DNA of 64,000 nt from Phyto melanocephala. Taxonomy: Eukaryota > Arthropoda > Insecta > Diptera > Rhinophoridae. Positions 1 to 10,035 of this stretch are shown here, piece after piece. Position 1 is the first letter of the stretch. Each line of letters begins with the position of its first letter. The stretch is from contig OW799235.1 of NCBI GenBank assembly GCA_941918925.1, positions 44,112,701 through 44,176,700 of the forward strand. Reading direction: 5' to 3'. The position numbers and the translations under genes are program-made. The notes beneath the pieces are model-generated. The model did no database searches. It saw only the letters and a list, made by a program, of their open reading frames with translations, and was not told where the DNA came from.

Positions 1-564
1 TGTTTTAATATCTCGTTTCGTTACGAAATTATATGCGATTTTTACTTTTCAAACGAGCTGGTTGAAATAAGCTGTGAACCACTGTAAGTATGTACGTATT
101 TTATATGAGACGAATGGTGATACAAACTAATGTTATTGCATGACAACACGTTGTGAGGGGTATATAAGATTCGGCACGGCCGAATATAGCACTCTTACTT
201 GTTTGTAAACTATTTATTTTAGCAATTATTTTTTAAAGAGTTGTCCCATGCCTTCTAACTTTTTCAAGCAAATAAATTTAATTTGTCATAATTTTTAATT
301 TGTCTACTGTGGTGAACCTACGGTATCTTTAAATAAAAACACGTTTTATTCTTAGAAAGATATTTCATAAATTGATTTGATTTAATAATTTCTTAAGCTT
401 ATATACTTATTATGAGAAGTTCGCTTTTTCTTTTCATTGAGCGAAACTCATATTTTAAACTCAATTATCATTATGATCTAAAACTTAATTTACATTTACT
501 TAAATTACATTGTATCAGGCTATCAACAAATTTTGAGTATATTTTGACAAATTTATTTTAAGTA
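1..564. other. AT-rich stretch without recognised genes
   Basis: I see no coding signal here. The only recognisable piece is a copy of a dispersed repeat end at about 135-206, listed separately. The rest is AT-rich sequence of unknown origin running up to the start of a LINE remnant. Confidence 0.5.
135..206 (-). repeat. Fragment of dispersed fly repeat with TTCGG-CCGAA stem
   Basis: Read on the minus strand this matches the left end of the copy at 30797: a CAAGTAAGAG start, a near-palindrome built from TTCGGC and GCCGAA, then CTTATATACCC and a match to the downstream CATGCAATAAC stretch. Further pieces lie near 32998 and 40608. Only the end of the element is present here. Confidence 0.6.
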
Positions 565-1803
565 GTAAAGAGAACTACTACAACGACATAGCTGAAAAAA
601 CGGAACGGGCGGCAAATACTGGGAACATGCGCCAAGTATATGCTTCTATTAAGAAACTTCGGAGCTAACAACATATGAAGTACCGCAACAATTAAGGACC
701 GAAATGGAACGCCGCTCACAGCACCGGACAACAACTAAGCCGGTGGTGTGAATTTTGCACAGAAATTTTGCATGAAGCAAGTACAAACTCTATAGTTGAC
801 CAACCTCTGTCTGCCCGACGAAATCATCGTAGAAATATTTCCACATCCCCGCCTTCAGTCCAGGATATACAATTATGACTGTAGAAGCTAAAAAATGGCA
901 AATCTGCAGGCCCTGACACTATTCGGAACTTTTCAAATATGGCGCGTCAATATTAGCAATAAAACTACATCCAATTATAAAAGAGGTGTGGGACACAAAC
1001 CAGATCCGACGTCATGGAAAGAAGGTGTCGTAATTATGATTCCAAAAAAGGGCGATTTAAGTGAATGCAAGAACTGGAGGGGCATTACCCTATTAAACGC
1101 TATCGCCAAACTGATGGCAACGATTCTACTAAAACGCATTCAACCATCAGTATAATCTATACTTCGCAACGAACAAGCAGGTTTCCGAACGGGATCCTGT
1201 GCAGACCATATTAATTCACTTCGTGTCATCGTTGAACAGTCCAGAGAATACAACACACATCTTTACCTTCTTTTCGTAGACTTTGAAAGGATTTTTGACA
1301 CAGTCTCAAGGCTTCACTTGTGGGATACCCTTTTATCTAAAAGTATCCCCAATAAAATTGTTATGCTCATCCGAGAATTATATAACGAGTCCACCAGTAG
1401 AGTACGTTTTAATGGTAATACCAGCCTACCATTTTTTGTCTCTACTGGCGTTAAACAAGGCTGTATTCTATCACCTACATTACTTATCCTACTTCTTGAC
1501 AGTGTACTTGAGCAAACCAATATCGAAGCCCCAAATGGCATACAGTGAAACTTGGCCGATAAACTAAATGACGTAGATTATGCCGACGACATTTGCCTAA
1601 CGGCACACTGCTTCGATGATATAGAAGTTAAACTAAATCAACCTACAGTAAATACGAGAAAGTTCGGTTTGAAAATTAATTTAAAAAAGACAAAGCTTAT
1701 GCGTATAGGCACTGCGTCAATCACGCCACTTAAGCTGGAAAATATAGTAATAGAAGATGTAGAATCATTTAACTAACTAGAAAGCATAATAACAAAAGAT
1801 GGC
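565..1803 (+). pseudogene. RTE-like LINE reverse transcriptase, 5' part
   Basis: Three frames together read as a non-LTR reverse transcriptase with stops and frameshifts. A start region near 565 leads into the entry motif IMIPKKGD at about 1036, then GITLLNAIAKL, NEQAGFR near 1171, a palm region with VDFERIFD, the VKQGCILSPTL motif near 1453 and the catalytic YADDI near 1578. The frame then continues to a KDG motif at about 1800, where a minus-strand LINE interrupts it. The matching downstream half resumes at 6599. The clade (RTE or close to it) is inferred from the motif style and from the C-terminal half. In-frame stops near 1153, 1546 and 1774 show it is dead. Confidence 0.8.
1795..1803. 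repeat. Target-site duplication, left copy
   Basis: The nine bases AAAGATGGC occur here and again at 6590-6598, exactly flanking the minus-strand LOA-like LINE. Removing the insert plus one copy rejoins the RTE-like reading frame at the same motif, which confirms the boundary. Confidence 0.85.
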
Positions 1804-1947
1804 TGTTGGTTGGTTGGTTGTCATTGTAGTTCGCTGCACGCCAACAGTCGTTTTGACAGGACCACATCACTCGTCAGCTCTTAATGTATCTCAGAATAAA
1901 TCCAAGAGTAAGGGTACTAGATCCACCCCGTGGCCGTGAGTTATCAG

Positions 1948-2660
1948 TCAAACTTCAGATATCGCAGAGAGGTCATCCAGTATATGTTCGCCCGGAAATC
2001 TGTGTCTTTTAGCCGCCAGTGCAGAACATTCATAGGGAAGGTGGAAAACCGATTCCTCCTTCTCTCTATCCAGACAGCTGCGACAATGGTCGTTTGATGG
2101 AAGTCCGAGTCGACCTGCATGTTTGCCTAACATCTAGTGACCCGTCAATACCGCCAGCAACATGCCTCCCTGATAGCGAGTATTTCCGCCTGAAATACGC
2201 TGTAGTCATCCGAAAGGCGGAAAGAGAGCTTAATCGCCGGTCCATCAGAAAAGACACCGGATCCAACACCACATTCCATCCTAGAACCGTCAGTATAGAT
2301 CCTAGTGTCAAAGCTCCCCAAAAGGTAACCCCCATTCCACTCTCTCCTGGAAGGAATAAGAACCCTGTATACCCCATCAAAATCCATGTAGGGCGTAACA
2401 TAGTCAGAGGGTTGATTCAAGCCCGAAGGCAGCATGGCCAATAGCCTTGCATGGCCATATGTCCTCGATCTCCAACAACCAGATGCATTAAGCCTCATCG
2501 CACTACTTGCGGATGTGGCTAATATATGAATATCAAGGGGAACGAGATGCAACATAGGGTTCAGTGCCTCTGAAGGACTAGTTCGCATCGCACCCGTCAT
2601 CCCAATGCACGCCGATCTTTGTACTCTATACAGTTGGTCCACAACATATTTACGCCCCAA
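1948..2660 (-). pseudogene. LOA LINE ORF2: RNase H and C-terminal zinc motif
   Basis: This is the last part of ORF2. An RNase H-like segment carries YTDGSRMECG near 2290 and an AEILAIREACCW motif near 2180, the usual acidic positions of retroelement RNase H. Beyond it, in another frame, lies a cysteine/histidine cluster (CRSCLDREKEESVFHLPYEC, near 2020-2080) of the CCHC type seen at the end of LOA/R1/I ORF2 proteins. A frame change near 2140 separates the two parts. Confidence 0.75.
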
Positions 2661-4129
2661 TGTAGTCCACCATACCAGAGATCCATAAGTGAAAATGCCG
2701 TATGCATAATTTTAAGGGTAAGTTCCCATTTCCTACCAAACATCCCACGGCACGTGTAGTAGGCTACCGTAGCCTTCTTCACCCTGTGCTGGACGTTCAG
2801 CTTCCATGACAATCTAGAATCCAGGATAATACCCAGATATTTCGCCCTACCCGATAGGGACCCCAACCTCGGTGGTCTGAAGCTTGGAATCTTGGTCTTT
2901 GTTGTGAACAGTACCAGTTCCGTTTTGCTTGGGTTTACTACTAGACCGCTGTCCGTGGCCCAGTTTCTTAGTAATCTCAAGGCATCGGACATGATATCAC
3001 TAATCACGTCCGCAAACAAGCCCGATACTAGTATCACAACATTGTCCGCATAAGCCACGACCTTTATTAACCTATTTTCCAGTTCAATAAGAATCGAGTT
3101 AACAAAAATAAGCCAAAGCATTGGAGAGATCACACCGCCCTGAGGTATACCTCTTTCCACTAGCCTTGACATAGTGCTGTTACCAAGATTGGCAATAACC
3201 ACTCTTGTGCTCAGCATGGACACTAGCCAGTTGCTGATGTACTCCTCAACCTCCAAACCAGTGAGGGCATGTTGAATTGCAAGAGTGGTTACGTTATTGG
3301 AGGCCCCTTCTATATCCAAGAAAACTGCCATAGTATACTGCCCGAATTCGAGAGACCTCTCTATAGTCCCCACGACCTCATGTAGAGCCGTCTCCGTAGA
3401 GCGTCCCTTTAAATAGGCATGCTAATTGCCCGACAAACGCGTCGTTCCCTCCAGTCGCTGCCTGATATGACAGTCAATGAGTCGTTCCAGTGTTTTAAGC
3501 TGAAAAGATGAAAAACTAATCGGACGAAAGTCTTTCGCACTATCATGACTTCTCCTGCTGATCTTCGGAATAACGACGACCCTGACCCTTCTCCAATTCT
3601 CAGGAATATAATTTAGAGATAGGCAGACCATAAAAATCCTCTGGAGCCAGAGAATAACATATCCCTTGGCACTCTGCAACATACGTGGCAGAATTCCGTC
3701 AGGTCCAGGTGATTTACATGGGGAGAAATTATCAATCGCCCACGAGATTCTCTCGTAAGAGAATATGTTTCCATCGACTACGGAATGGGTCCTATTCGCA
3801 CCCACGATTCCCGTATCAACCTTCCTGCATCCCGGAAAGTGAGTGTTCATAAGGATATCAAGGGATTCAGCCAAAGATTCAGACCAGGAGTCAACCTTCC
3901 TTTTTATAAAGGTCGGAGTTGACTGATCCCTGGCTAGAATCTTACTAAGTCGCGCCGTGTCCCTAGTACTGTCTTTTGATCCGCAGAAGTCTCTCCATGA
4001 ACTTATTTTTGCGGCCGCAATAGCTTTCTTATAAGCTTTCAGTTTATCGTGGTACGGCTGCCACGATTTGCTCTCATAACATTTACTAAAGGCCCCACGT
4101 GTTTCCCTCCGAAGGTTAGAGAGCTCCAC
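2597..4129 (-). pseudogene. LOA LINE ORF2: reverse transcriptase
   Basis: Two open stretches (3422-4129 and 2597-3373) cover the fingers and palm of a LINE reverse transcriptase. Motifs include SPGPDGILPRML near 3705, RVVVIPKI, RPISFSSFQLK near 3520, FLDIEGASNNV near 3315, RGIPQGGVISPML near 3140 and the active-site box YADNVV near 3050. The box has Asn where the second catalytic Asp is expected, and the two halves are out of frame around 3373-3422, so the enzyme is inactive. Confidence 0.8.
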
Positions 4130-4260
4130 GATGGAGGGAAGGTTTTCTTAACCTTCGTTATAGGGCAGGAAATTTCGAAAGCTTTCACCGTAACATTGCT
4201 GAAACATTTCTCCATTTCCGCAAGACCAGATATAGAATCTTTGATGATTGACAGTTTACC

Positions 4261-5015
4261 TTATTTACGCTTTACGACACCATTGAACTTAAACCAGTCA
4301 GTTCTTTGTGGGTTCCGAAAAAGCGGTGTCGTAATCTCGTCACTAAGTCTAATCTCGAAGAGAGTCCATTTATGATCGGAAAATGACCTCTTGCTGGGTA
4401 CCCTCCACCTATTAACTGATATCCTAGACTTTTTATGAGTGTAAGGTCCAGTACCTCCTCCCATCCATTGTAATTAACGAACTCGGAAAAATGAATGTTG
4501 GGGTGTTACCGGAGTTACATATACTTAACTTATTAGTATTAATGAAATCAAGGGTTTACTCACCACGTTCATAAATCGCAGTGCTCCTAGATCGTGTGCC
4601 TTGCATTGGCATTGCAGCTTAGGACCATATCGTCAGATACCCCGATTGAGGCTAGGAGATTACTCACTTCCACTGGCGGAGCAGGCTTCTCATGCGCCAT
4701 GTATCTCGAGGCAATTATAAAGCTTTCCCTGTTTGGCAGCTCGACCCTTGGAACTGTAAGGTCCTCTGAGCTAAGCTGCGTACAAAGAAAAATGTTAATA
4801 TTCTTTTTGACAATAAGACATGACCTAGGCTTACCACAATCTTTTATGTAGAGTTCTTTGTATAATGAGGGCGGGAACCCTTTTACTACCGAGTTGACTA
4901 CCCAGGGTTCCTGCAATAGTCCCATGTTCAGATCCTCTTCAGCTAAGAGCATCCGAAGGTTATCTGTAGCGCATTTCGAGTGCTGCAGATTGATTTGAAC
5001 TATCTTAAGCGCCAT
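4261..5015 (-). pseudogene. LOA LINE ORF2: endonuclease domain
   Basis: The stretch starts with an ATG at 5015. The opening VQINLQHSK and the LLQEPWV motif near 4910 are typical of the N-terminal apurinic-type endonuclease of R1/LOA/I LINEs, which nicks the target DNA. The first frame runs 4587-5015; a second open segment (4261-4464) holds the catalytic SDHKW motif near 4375 that ends this domain. The intervening part is frame-broken. Confidence 0.75.
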
Positions 5016-5019
5016 TTTG

Positions 5020-6180
5020 TTAATTGCTGGACAGTTCTGAGAGATTCATACCAGATAGCAGAGCGTTGGCGGCTTCAACGACATCCGCTTCACCAGAAGC
5101 TGTGGGTCGGAATACCTTCACCTTTGCGTCCCGCATACCAAAAAACAGTTTGGAGCCCGTGTTTTCGAGCTTCGCTGTTGCCGATTTGGTGATGGCGAGG
5201 GTGAGGCATGTGTGGTTATCACCCTTCTCGGCGCGAATGATCAACCAATCATCCATAGGGATACTGGGGTTCTGACGCTTCAAACACTCCATCATCTTTT
5301 GGGCATCGGTTTTCATCTTTGGTCACCAAATTCTTCCACGAGGTCTCATCGGAATCTCTTCAGCAGGGATAAGCTTAAGACTTAAGCCTTCCCAGTCACC
5401 GCTTATCTTAGCAATGCACTTGGTGAGAAAATCCTTTGAGAACTCGTCCAAGCACTTGATTACCCTGTAGCCCAGGTGTATCTCTCCGGAGTCAAAACAG
5501 GGAGCCTGTCCAGTCTTACTCGCGAGCACGTAATCCATAACGAGCTCTGCTAGTTTAGACTCTATGTCACCCCACTCTGTTACTACAGGATTGATGGCAT
5601 CATCCTTTTCGTTTGGCAGGGCTAGAATGAGATAGTCCTTTATCACCTCATTAAAAGGGCGCCTGGCTGATGTCGACGCAGCGCTCGTAGCTAGTCCCGA
5701 AGTGGTCTTGTTATCGGTGACCTTTCTCCTTTTTGGCGATTTAGCTCCCTCTGTCTGAGATCGGTTTCGCTTGGACCTCACAATATCATTAGTTACCGAT
5801 TTTGACGTGCTTGGTAAGGAATCCTTAAACTTCAGGTACTCATCTACCACAGCCTGATAGTTGACGCGATCTTCCTCATCGCGTTCATGGGAGATACCAC
5901 TGGCGGTATTCTTGGCTACAATGTCAAGAATAAAAACCGCCTTGTTGTATTTCGCTTTGAGGATGTCATTCTGACTCCTCTTCCTTTATTTCTTCTTCTT
6001 CAACTTGTCGTCAATCTTGACGTCGAGTTGAGGGGTATTTGATGGGGTATTGGACGGCAGCAGGGTACTATGACTGTTACCCTCTGTGCCTAAAAGGTCG
6101 ACTAACGTCTCTTGGCTAGAGGTCAGAAGGTCGTGTTCGGATGAGGTACCCAACTCAACCGATTTTTTTGTTATATTTTT
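5020..6180 (-). pseudogene. LOA LINE ORF1 (DUF4780-type RNA-binding protein)
   Basis: ORF1 lies just upstream of ORF2. Segments at 5323-5850 and 5020-5316 are adjacent and read as one protein with a basic region KSPKRRK and a C-terminal domain around WEGLSLKLIP and DDWLIIRAEKG. That pattern matches the domain of unknown function DUF4780 of insect LOA-group LINEs. A further open stretch continues the N-terminus to about 6180 with a stop near 5985. ORF1 proteins of this group bind the element RNA; that role is family knowledge. Confidence 0.65.
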
Positions 6181-6589
6181 TCTTTATTTTTATTATTTTT
6201 CTCCATATGCTGATCCCACGAGTGAGCACGTAAGGGAATGGACCATCCACGCAGTGACGGCGTACGCGGACTGGACGAATAATACAACCGGCCCGTGTCA
6301 TAGGCACCGGAGGGGAACTGTTAACGACTAATCCTCTTTTACCACTAATTAGCAATTCAGGTTCTCGGCACTGCTTCCTGCCACCTTAACCTTACAAGTG
6401 GGGGAGAGGAAGGAGAAATGAAAGGAGGTTTCGGAAAGAAAGAGAAGAAAGGAATTGGATAACCTTTTGTTATGACCGCTCTTAGCACATACCTCATTGA
6501 CTGACTCCGAGTAGCGAGGTACGAGTATCCCGTCTACTAAAAATCAGCCCCTGAGATAGGTACCATAGCTGTCGGTGTCCAGGTAGTGG
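6181..6589 (-). other. Probable 5' untranslated region of the LOA LINE
   Basis: This stretch holds no convincing coding frame. It lies between ORF1 and the right target duplication, so by position it is the 5' leader of the minus-strand LINE. A purine-rich block (6401-6460, plus strand) stands out. Confidence 0.5.
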
Positions 6590-7142
6590 AAAGATGGCAG
6601 CACAACTGATGATATTCAGGCGCGAATTAATAAAGCAAGAGTTGCCTTCCAATCACTGCATAAGGTATGGAAAACCAACACCATCGGTAGGAAAACAAAA
6701 CTGCGTCTCTTTGACTGCAGTGTAAAGTTTGTGCTGTTGTATGGCTCAACTACATGGGAAATAACACAGTCCAATTTAAGAAAACTTCAACGATTTATAA
6801 ACCGATGCTTGCGCCGTATGCTTTGCATTTTCTGGCCAAACACCATATCAACGGTAGACCTCTTAAAAGTTAAAAGCAATATTCCAATTGAAAACGAAAT
6901 AAATAAACGTAAATGGACATGGATTGGTCATATTTTGAGAAGACCCGAAAATGATATCATCCGATCAGCACTTCAATGGAACCCTCATGGCCATCGTAGA
7001 CCTGGAAGACCACGCTCTTCGTGGATACGTGCTGTCAAACAAGAATGCAATAGTGATAATAAGTCATGGAATCAAATTAAGTATCGTGCCAGGGATCGAA
7101 GAAAATGAAAGGAAATTGTAAACGCCCTATGTTCACTATGAA
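6590..7142 (+). pseudogene. RTE-like LINE reverse transcriptase, 3' part
   Basis: The second half of the LINE interrupted at 1803. After the target-duplication copy (6590-6598) the frame continues with IQARINKARVAF, then KLQRFINRCLRRML near 6790, WTWIGHILRRP near 6915 and GRPRSSW near 7005. That set is the usual C-terminus of RTE-type reverse transcriptases. One stop lies before the last conserved residues near 7106. Together with 565-1803 it forms one ancient, dead LINE copy. Confidence 0.8.
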
Positions 7143-7161
7143 CTTTTATTCCTATACAAGC

Positions 7162-7694
7162 TAACATAGTTAGCACATATAGATTGCATATTTTTACGGT
7201 TCTGCATTTAATACACTAGTTTTATTTGTTTAAAAAATTGCACAAATTTAACGTGTCAAATATCCAGACGCTACGTTTGCTATTTTTGTGGAAAGCAAAC
7301 CTCATGAGTGCATGGGTCAACGCGATTGGTTGATTCGATGAAAAAGTTATGACGTGTTGTTTGCAAGCTAAGCAAAAAGTTGTTGGTTTCTTTGGGTATT
7401 AAAATGTTAATTGGACAGAAAAATAGTCAGTCAGTATTTAGGACTCGAGTCCACATAGTGGAATAAATTAAGTGAGCCCACGTAATGGGATAAATTAAGT
7501 TGTAATTGTGGAATAAATTAAGTTGTAATTGTGAAATAAATTAAGTTGTAATTGTGAACTAATAAGCTAATAAATTAAAATTTGTGAACTTAAACTAATC
7601 GGAAAGTTGAACCGTGTAATAAGTGAATTAATAAATATATGCTATAAAGAAAGTATAATCGTGTACCATCACTGAAGAAGGGAAAAAGGTAAAC
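7162..7694 (+). repeat. 5' LTR of errantivirus-like element
   Basis: About 533 bp. It starts TAACATAGTTAGC and is repeated from 9611 with an offset of 2449 bases. Over the shared ~400 bases I saw three substitutions plus different copy numbers of an AAATTAAGTTGTAATTGTG unit, so the copies are close in age. It is followed directly by a primer-binding site. Confidence 0.8.
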
Positions 7695-7705
7695 TGGCGC
7701 CCAAC
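7695..7705 (+). promoter_or_regulatory. tRNA-Lys type primer-binding site
   Basis: TGGCGCCCAAC directly follows the 5' LTR. This is the complement of the 3' end of a lysine tRNA, the primer commonly used by gypsy-group errantiviruses. Confidence 0.7.
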
Positions 7706-8034
7706 TAACTGATCGAACCCACGAAAAATTCACATAGTGAATCCTTAAAATTTTTTTTTTTTTAAAGGAAAAATCAGTTCACATAGTGAATCCTTAGACT
7801 CATTCATAAAGCGAACTTTTATAAAAGAAAGAAAAAGAAGAAACATTTTCCGAGAAACCTGTGGGAAATATGCAGTGTGAAAATTTTTTAACAAGACCTT
7901 TAAGTTGCAAAATAAAACATAAAGTAAAAAGCACTCGCTGATAAAACTTTGAACAAGTAAACAAAGACTTAAAAAATTATTTTAAATAAAACCGAACAAG
8001 AGATCTTTTGAAATACTAAAAGCAAACATTTGAA
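7706..8034 (+). other. Errantivirus leader
   Basis: Untranslated leader between primer site and the first small ORF. It holds two copies of a CACATAGTGAATCCTTA motif (about 7731 and 7781), an echo of the CACATAGTGGAATAAAT repeats in the LTR, and long A/T runs. Confidence 0.5.
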
Positions 8035-8262
8035 GTGTATCTCTACACACCAGGAGCAGTAGAAACAACGCTAGAGAAAATTTTAATGGTAATCAAAAAT
8101 CAAGTCATCTTCAACCAGATAAAAACAACTGCAATAAGCTCCAAAATAAAGAAAATTCATCAGCAGCAGCCAAAGGAGGAAAATTCAGAACGAATACTGG
8201 AAGTTCCATCTTCGCCAATAGAACCCGAATATCAGACCACTATTATGATAAGTTTAATGTAA
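8035..8262 (+). CDS. Short leader ORF, possible gag remnant, with a splice-donor-like end
   Basis: 75 codons, lysine- and glutamine-rich, with no domain I recognise and no ATG at the 5' edge of the open frame. Its end overlaps a strong donor-like sequence GTAAGTG at 8259. In errantiviruses env is made from a spliced subgenomic RNA whose donor lies near the start of gag. This could therefore be the leader exon kept when the rest of gag-pol was deleted. That is inference. Confidence 0.35.
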   Translation: MYLYTPGAVETTLEKILMVIKNQVIFNQIKTTAISSKIKKIHQQQPKEENSERILEVPSSPIEPEYQTTIMISLM

Positions 8263-8526
8263 GTGTTTTACAATTAAGATCAAATATGAATAAATTTTTC
8301 GAATAACCCTTTTTAAGTCTTAAGTGAAAAAATTATAATAACAGTAGTTTTATCCCAAAATTTGAATAGAAAAAAAGAGAACAAGTCCAAAATCTTGTGA
8401 AAATTGATTTTGCCTTAAAACTAGAATTTTTCTAAGAATACATTTTTTCTAGAAATAGAATTTCTTCCTACCGAAATTAAGTTTTTTTTTTAAAAGAAAA
8501 AAAAAAGAGAAAAAAAGAAAAAAAGA

Positions 8527-9609
8527 GTGAATAACGGGTTTTTTCTTTTTTTTCTAAATCGAATTCTAATTAATAGATATCTTAGAATAAGTATGAAAAC
8601 AACATTGTGTGTTCCAATTTTGAAATCCTTTTTAAATGAAACTTGTTACAGTCTTGTCAGGTTGATTAGCGTTTTCCCAAGTTTATGTCAAACGAAGAGA
8701 AGGGCAACAATAAGGGAATTAGACAACATAGCCTTATCAATAAGCTTGGGGAAGTTTCAAATAATTAACCCCATATTGTTAGACGGCTCTGAAGTAGGTT
8801 TCATAATGGACGCAGAGGAACACGCTAATGTAAGCATAACTGAGGTCATAGTTAATTCTAAGCCTCAAATTTTGCAAGATAAAAATATAATAACCTTTTT
8901 AATCAAATTTCCAAAAATTAAAATACTATGTAGTAAAAAACAAATCTATCCTGTTGTTCATAACAATAGAATTTTATCTTTGGAAAGTAATGAAGTTGCA
9001 AATTGTAATAATGAATATGTAATGCTAACCAATTGTAAAAAGAAATCCACAATTGCATTTTGCCAAAGACAAAACAGGGTAGGAAATGTTTGTCTTAATA
9101 GCTTGCTAAACAATTACACGGCTACTTGCGATACGCTTTCGGCACACAATGTGCCACCTATTTCAGAAATTGACGATGGAATCATTATTATTAACGATCG
9201 CTCTTTCAAACTTTTTGACAAAAACGAAACTAAACTTGTGGAAAAGTGCACCTTCCTAATGACATTTGAGAGCGAGATATTAATCAACTCCTCGAAGTTT
9301 GAAAACCTCCGTAGGATCGTTTTCCGAAGCCCAGAGACTCCCATAGCCCACTCCATAAGCCTTGCTGATCATACAGCCATTCTATCACTCCCATATTTGC
9401 ACGAACTAAACATTGAAAATAGAGAACATATTTCCCACTTATACTTCAAAGTTAGAGGAACTTGCTACGTCTCCGCCTCTCTTTTTACTCTAATTTTAGT
9501 AACTTGCGCCACATATTATTGCATAAAAAAGCGGCGTACATTGGAAATTCGAAACGTTCTTCAAAATTACGATCAGACGGGGACGTCTGCATCTAAAAGG
9601 GGGGAGTAG
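8527..9609 (+). CDS. env: Errantivirus envelope-like protein, truncated at its N-terminus
   Basis: 360 codons, uninterrupted, ending 5 bases before the polypurine tract. It shows a basic KRR cleavage-like site near residue 57, a DNIALSISLGKF motif, many cysteines and potential N-glycosylation sites, a single hydrophobic segment near residues 312-333 and a short basic cytoplasmic tail. This is the layout of the transmembrane half of insect errantivirus Env. Full-length proteins of this type are longer and begin with a signal peptide. The first 25 residues here are hydrophobic but look like translated flanking sequence, so I think the surface half is mostly missing. Whether it is expressed cannot be judged. 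It could also be a captured env of a related element. Confidence 0.7.
   Translation: MNNGFFLFFLNRILINRYLRISMKTTLCVPILKSFLNETCYSLVRLISVFPSLCQTKRRATIRELDNIALSISLGKFQIINPILLDGSEVGFIMDAEEHANVSITEVIVNSKPQILQDKNIITFLIKFPKIKILCSKKQIYPVVHNNRILSLESNEVANCNNEYVMLTNCKKKSTIAFCQRQNRVGNVCLNSLLNNYTATCDTLSAHNVPPISEIDDGIIIINDRSFKLFDKNETKLVEKCTFLMTFESEILINSSKFENLRRIVFRSPETPIAHSISLADHTAILSLPYLHELNIENREHISHLYFKVRGTCYVSASLFTLILVTCATYYCIKKRRTLEIRNVLQNYDQTGTSASKRGE
9595..9606 (+). promoter_or_regulatory. Polypurine tract of the errantivirus
   Basis: AAAAGGGGGGAG lies just before the 3' LTR and after the env stop, the normal place for the plus-strand primer. Confidence 0.7.
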
Positions 9610-9610
9610 T

Positions 9611-10035
9611 TAACATAGTTAGCACATATAGATTGCATATTTTTACGGTTCTGCATTTAATACACTAGTTTTATTTGTTTAAAAAATTGCACAACTTTAA
9701 CGTGTCAAATATCCAGACGCTACGTTTGCTATTTTTGTGGAAAGCAAACCTCATGAGTGCATGGCTCAACGCGATTGGTTGATTCGATGAAAAAGTTATG
9801 ATGTGTTGTTTGCAAGCTAAGCAAAAAGTTGTTGGTTTCTTTGGGTATTAAAATGTTAATTGGACAGAAAAATAGTCAGTCAGTATTTAGGACTCGAGTC
9901 CACATAGTGGAATAAATTAAGTGAGCCCACGTAATGGGATAAATTAAGTTGTAATTGTGGAATAAATTAAGTTGTAATTGTGAAATAAATTAAGTTGTAA
10001 TTATGAACTAAATTAAGTTGTTATTGTGAACTAAT
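9611..10035 (+). repeat. 3' LTR of errantivirus, truncated
   Basis: It matches the 5' LTR from its first base to about 10035, then stops abruptly, with roughly 130 bases of the LTR end missing. It carries one additional AAATTAAGTTG repeat unit. The sequence after 10035 is LINE coding sequence on the other strand. Confidence 0.8.

Larger units (their letters stand above)
1804..6589 (-). mobile_element. LOA-like LINE nested in an RTE-like LINE
   Basis: A 4786-bp minus-strand non-LTR retrotransposon with ORF1 (DUF4780-type), then an ORF2 coding for apurinic endonuclease, reverse transcriptase, RNase H and a C-terminal CCHC-type zinc motif. That order, with RNase H after the RT, fits the LOA/R1/I superfamily. 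Its 3' end on the left lacks poly(A) and instead carries short CAAC repeats (TGTTGGTTGGTTGG on the plus strand). Frameshifts and stops in ORF2 make it inactive, but both ends and the 9-bp target duplication are preserved, so it appears to be a full-length insertion. Confidence 0.8.
7162..10035 (+). mobile_element. Errantivirus-like (gypsy group) element reduced to LTR-env-LTR
   Basis: It has a 5' LTR, a tRNA-Lys type primer site, a leader with a short ORF, an env-like ORF, a polypurine tract and a 3' LTR that breaks off at 10035. No gag, protease, reverse transcriptase or integrase lies between the LTRs, so it is an internally deleted, non-autonomous copy. The 3' LTR abuts a LINE cut in its coding region, so the junction at 10035 is a secondary rearrangement or deletion. 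Confidence 0.75.
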
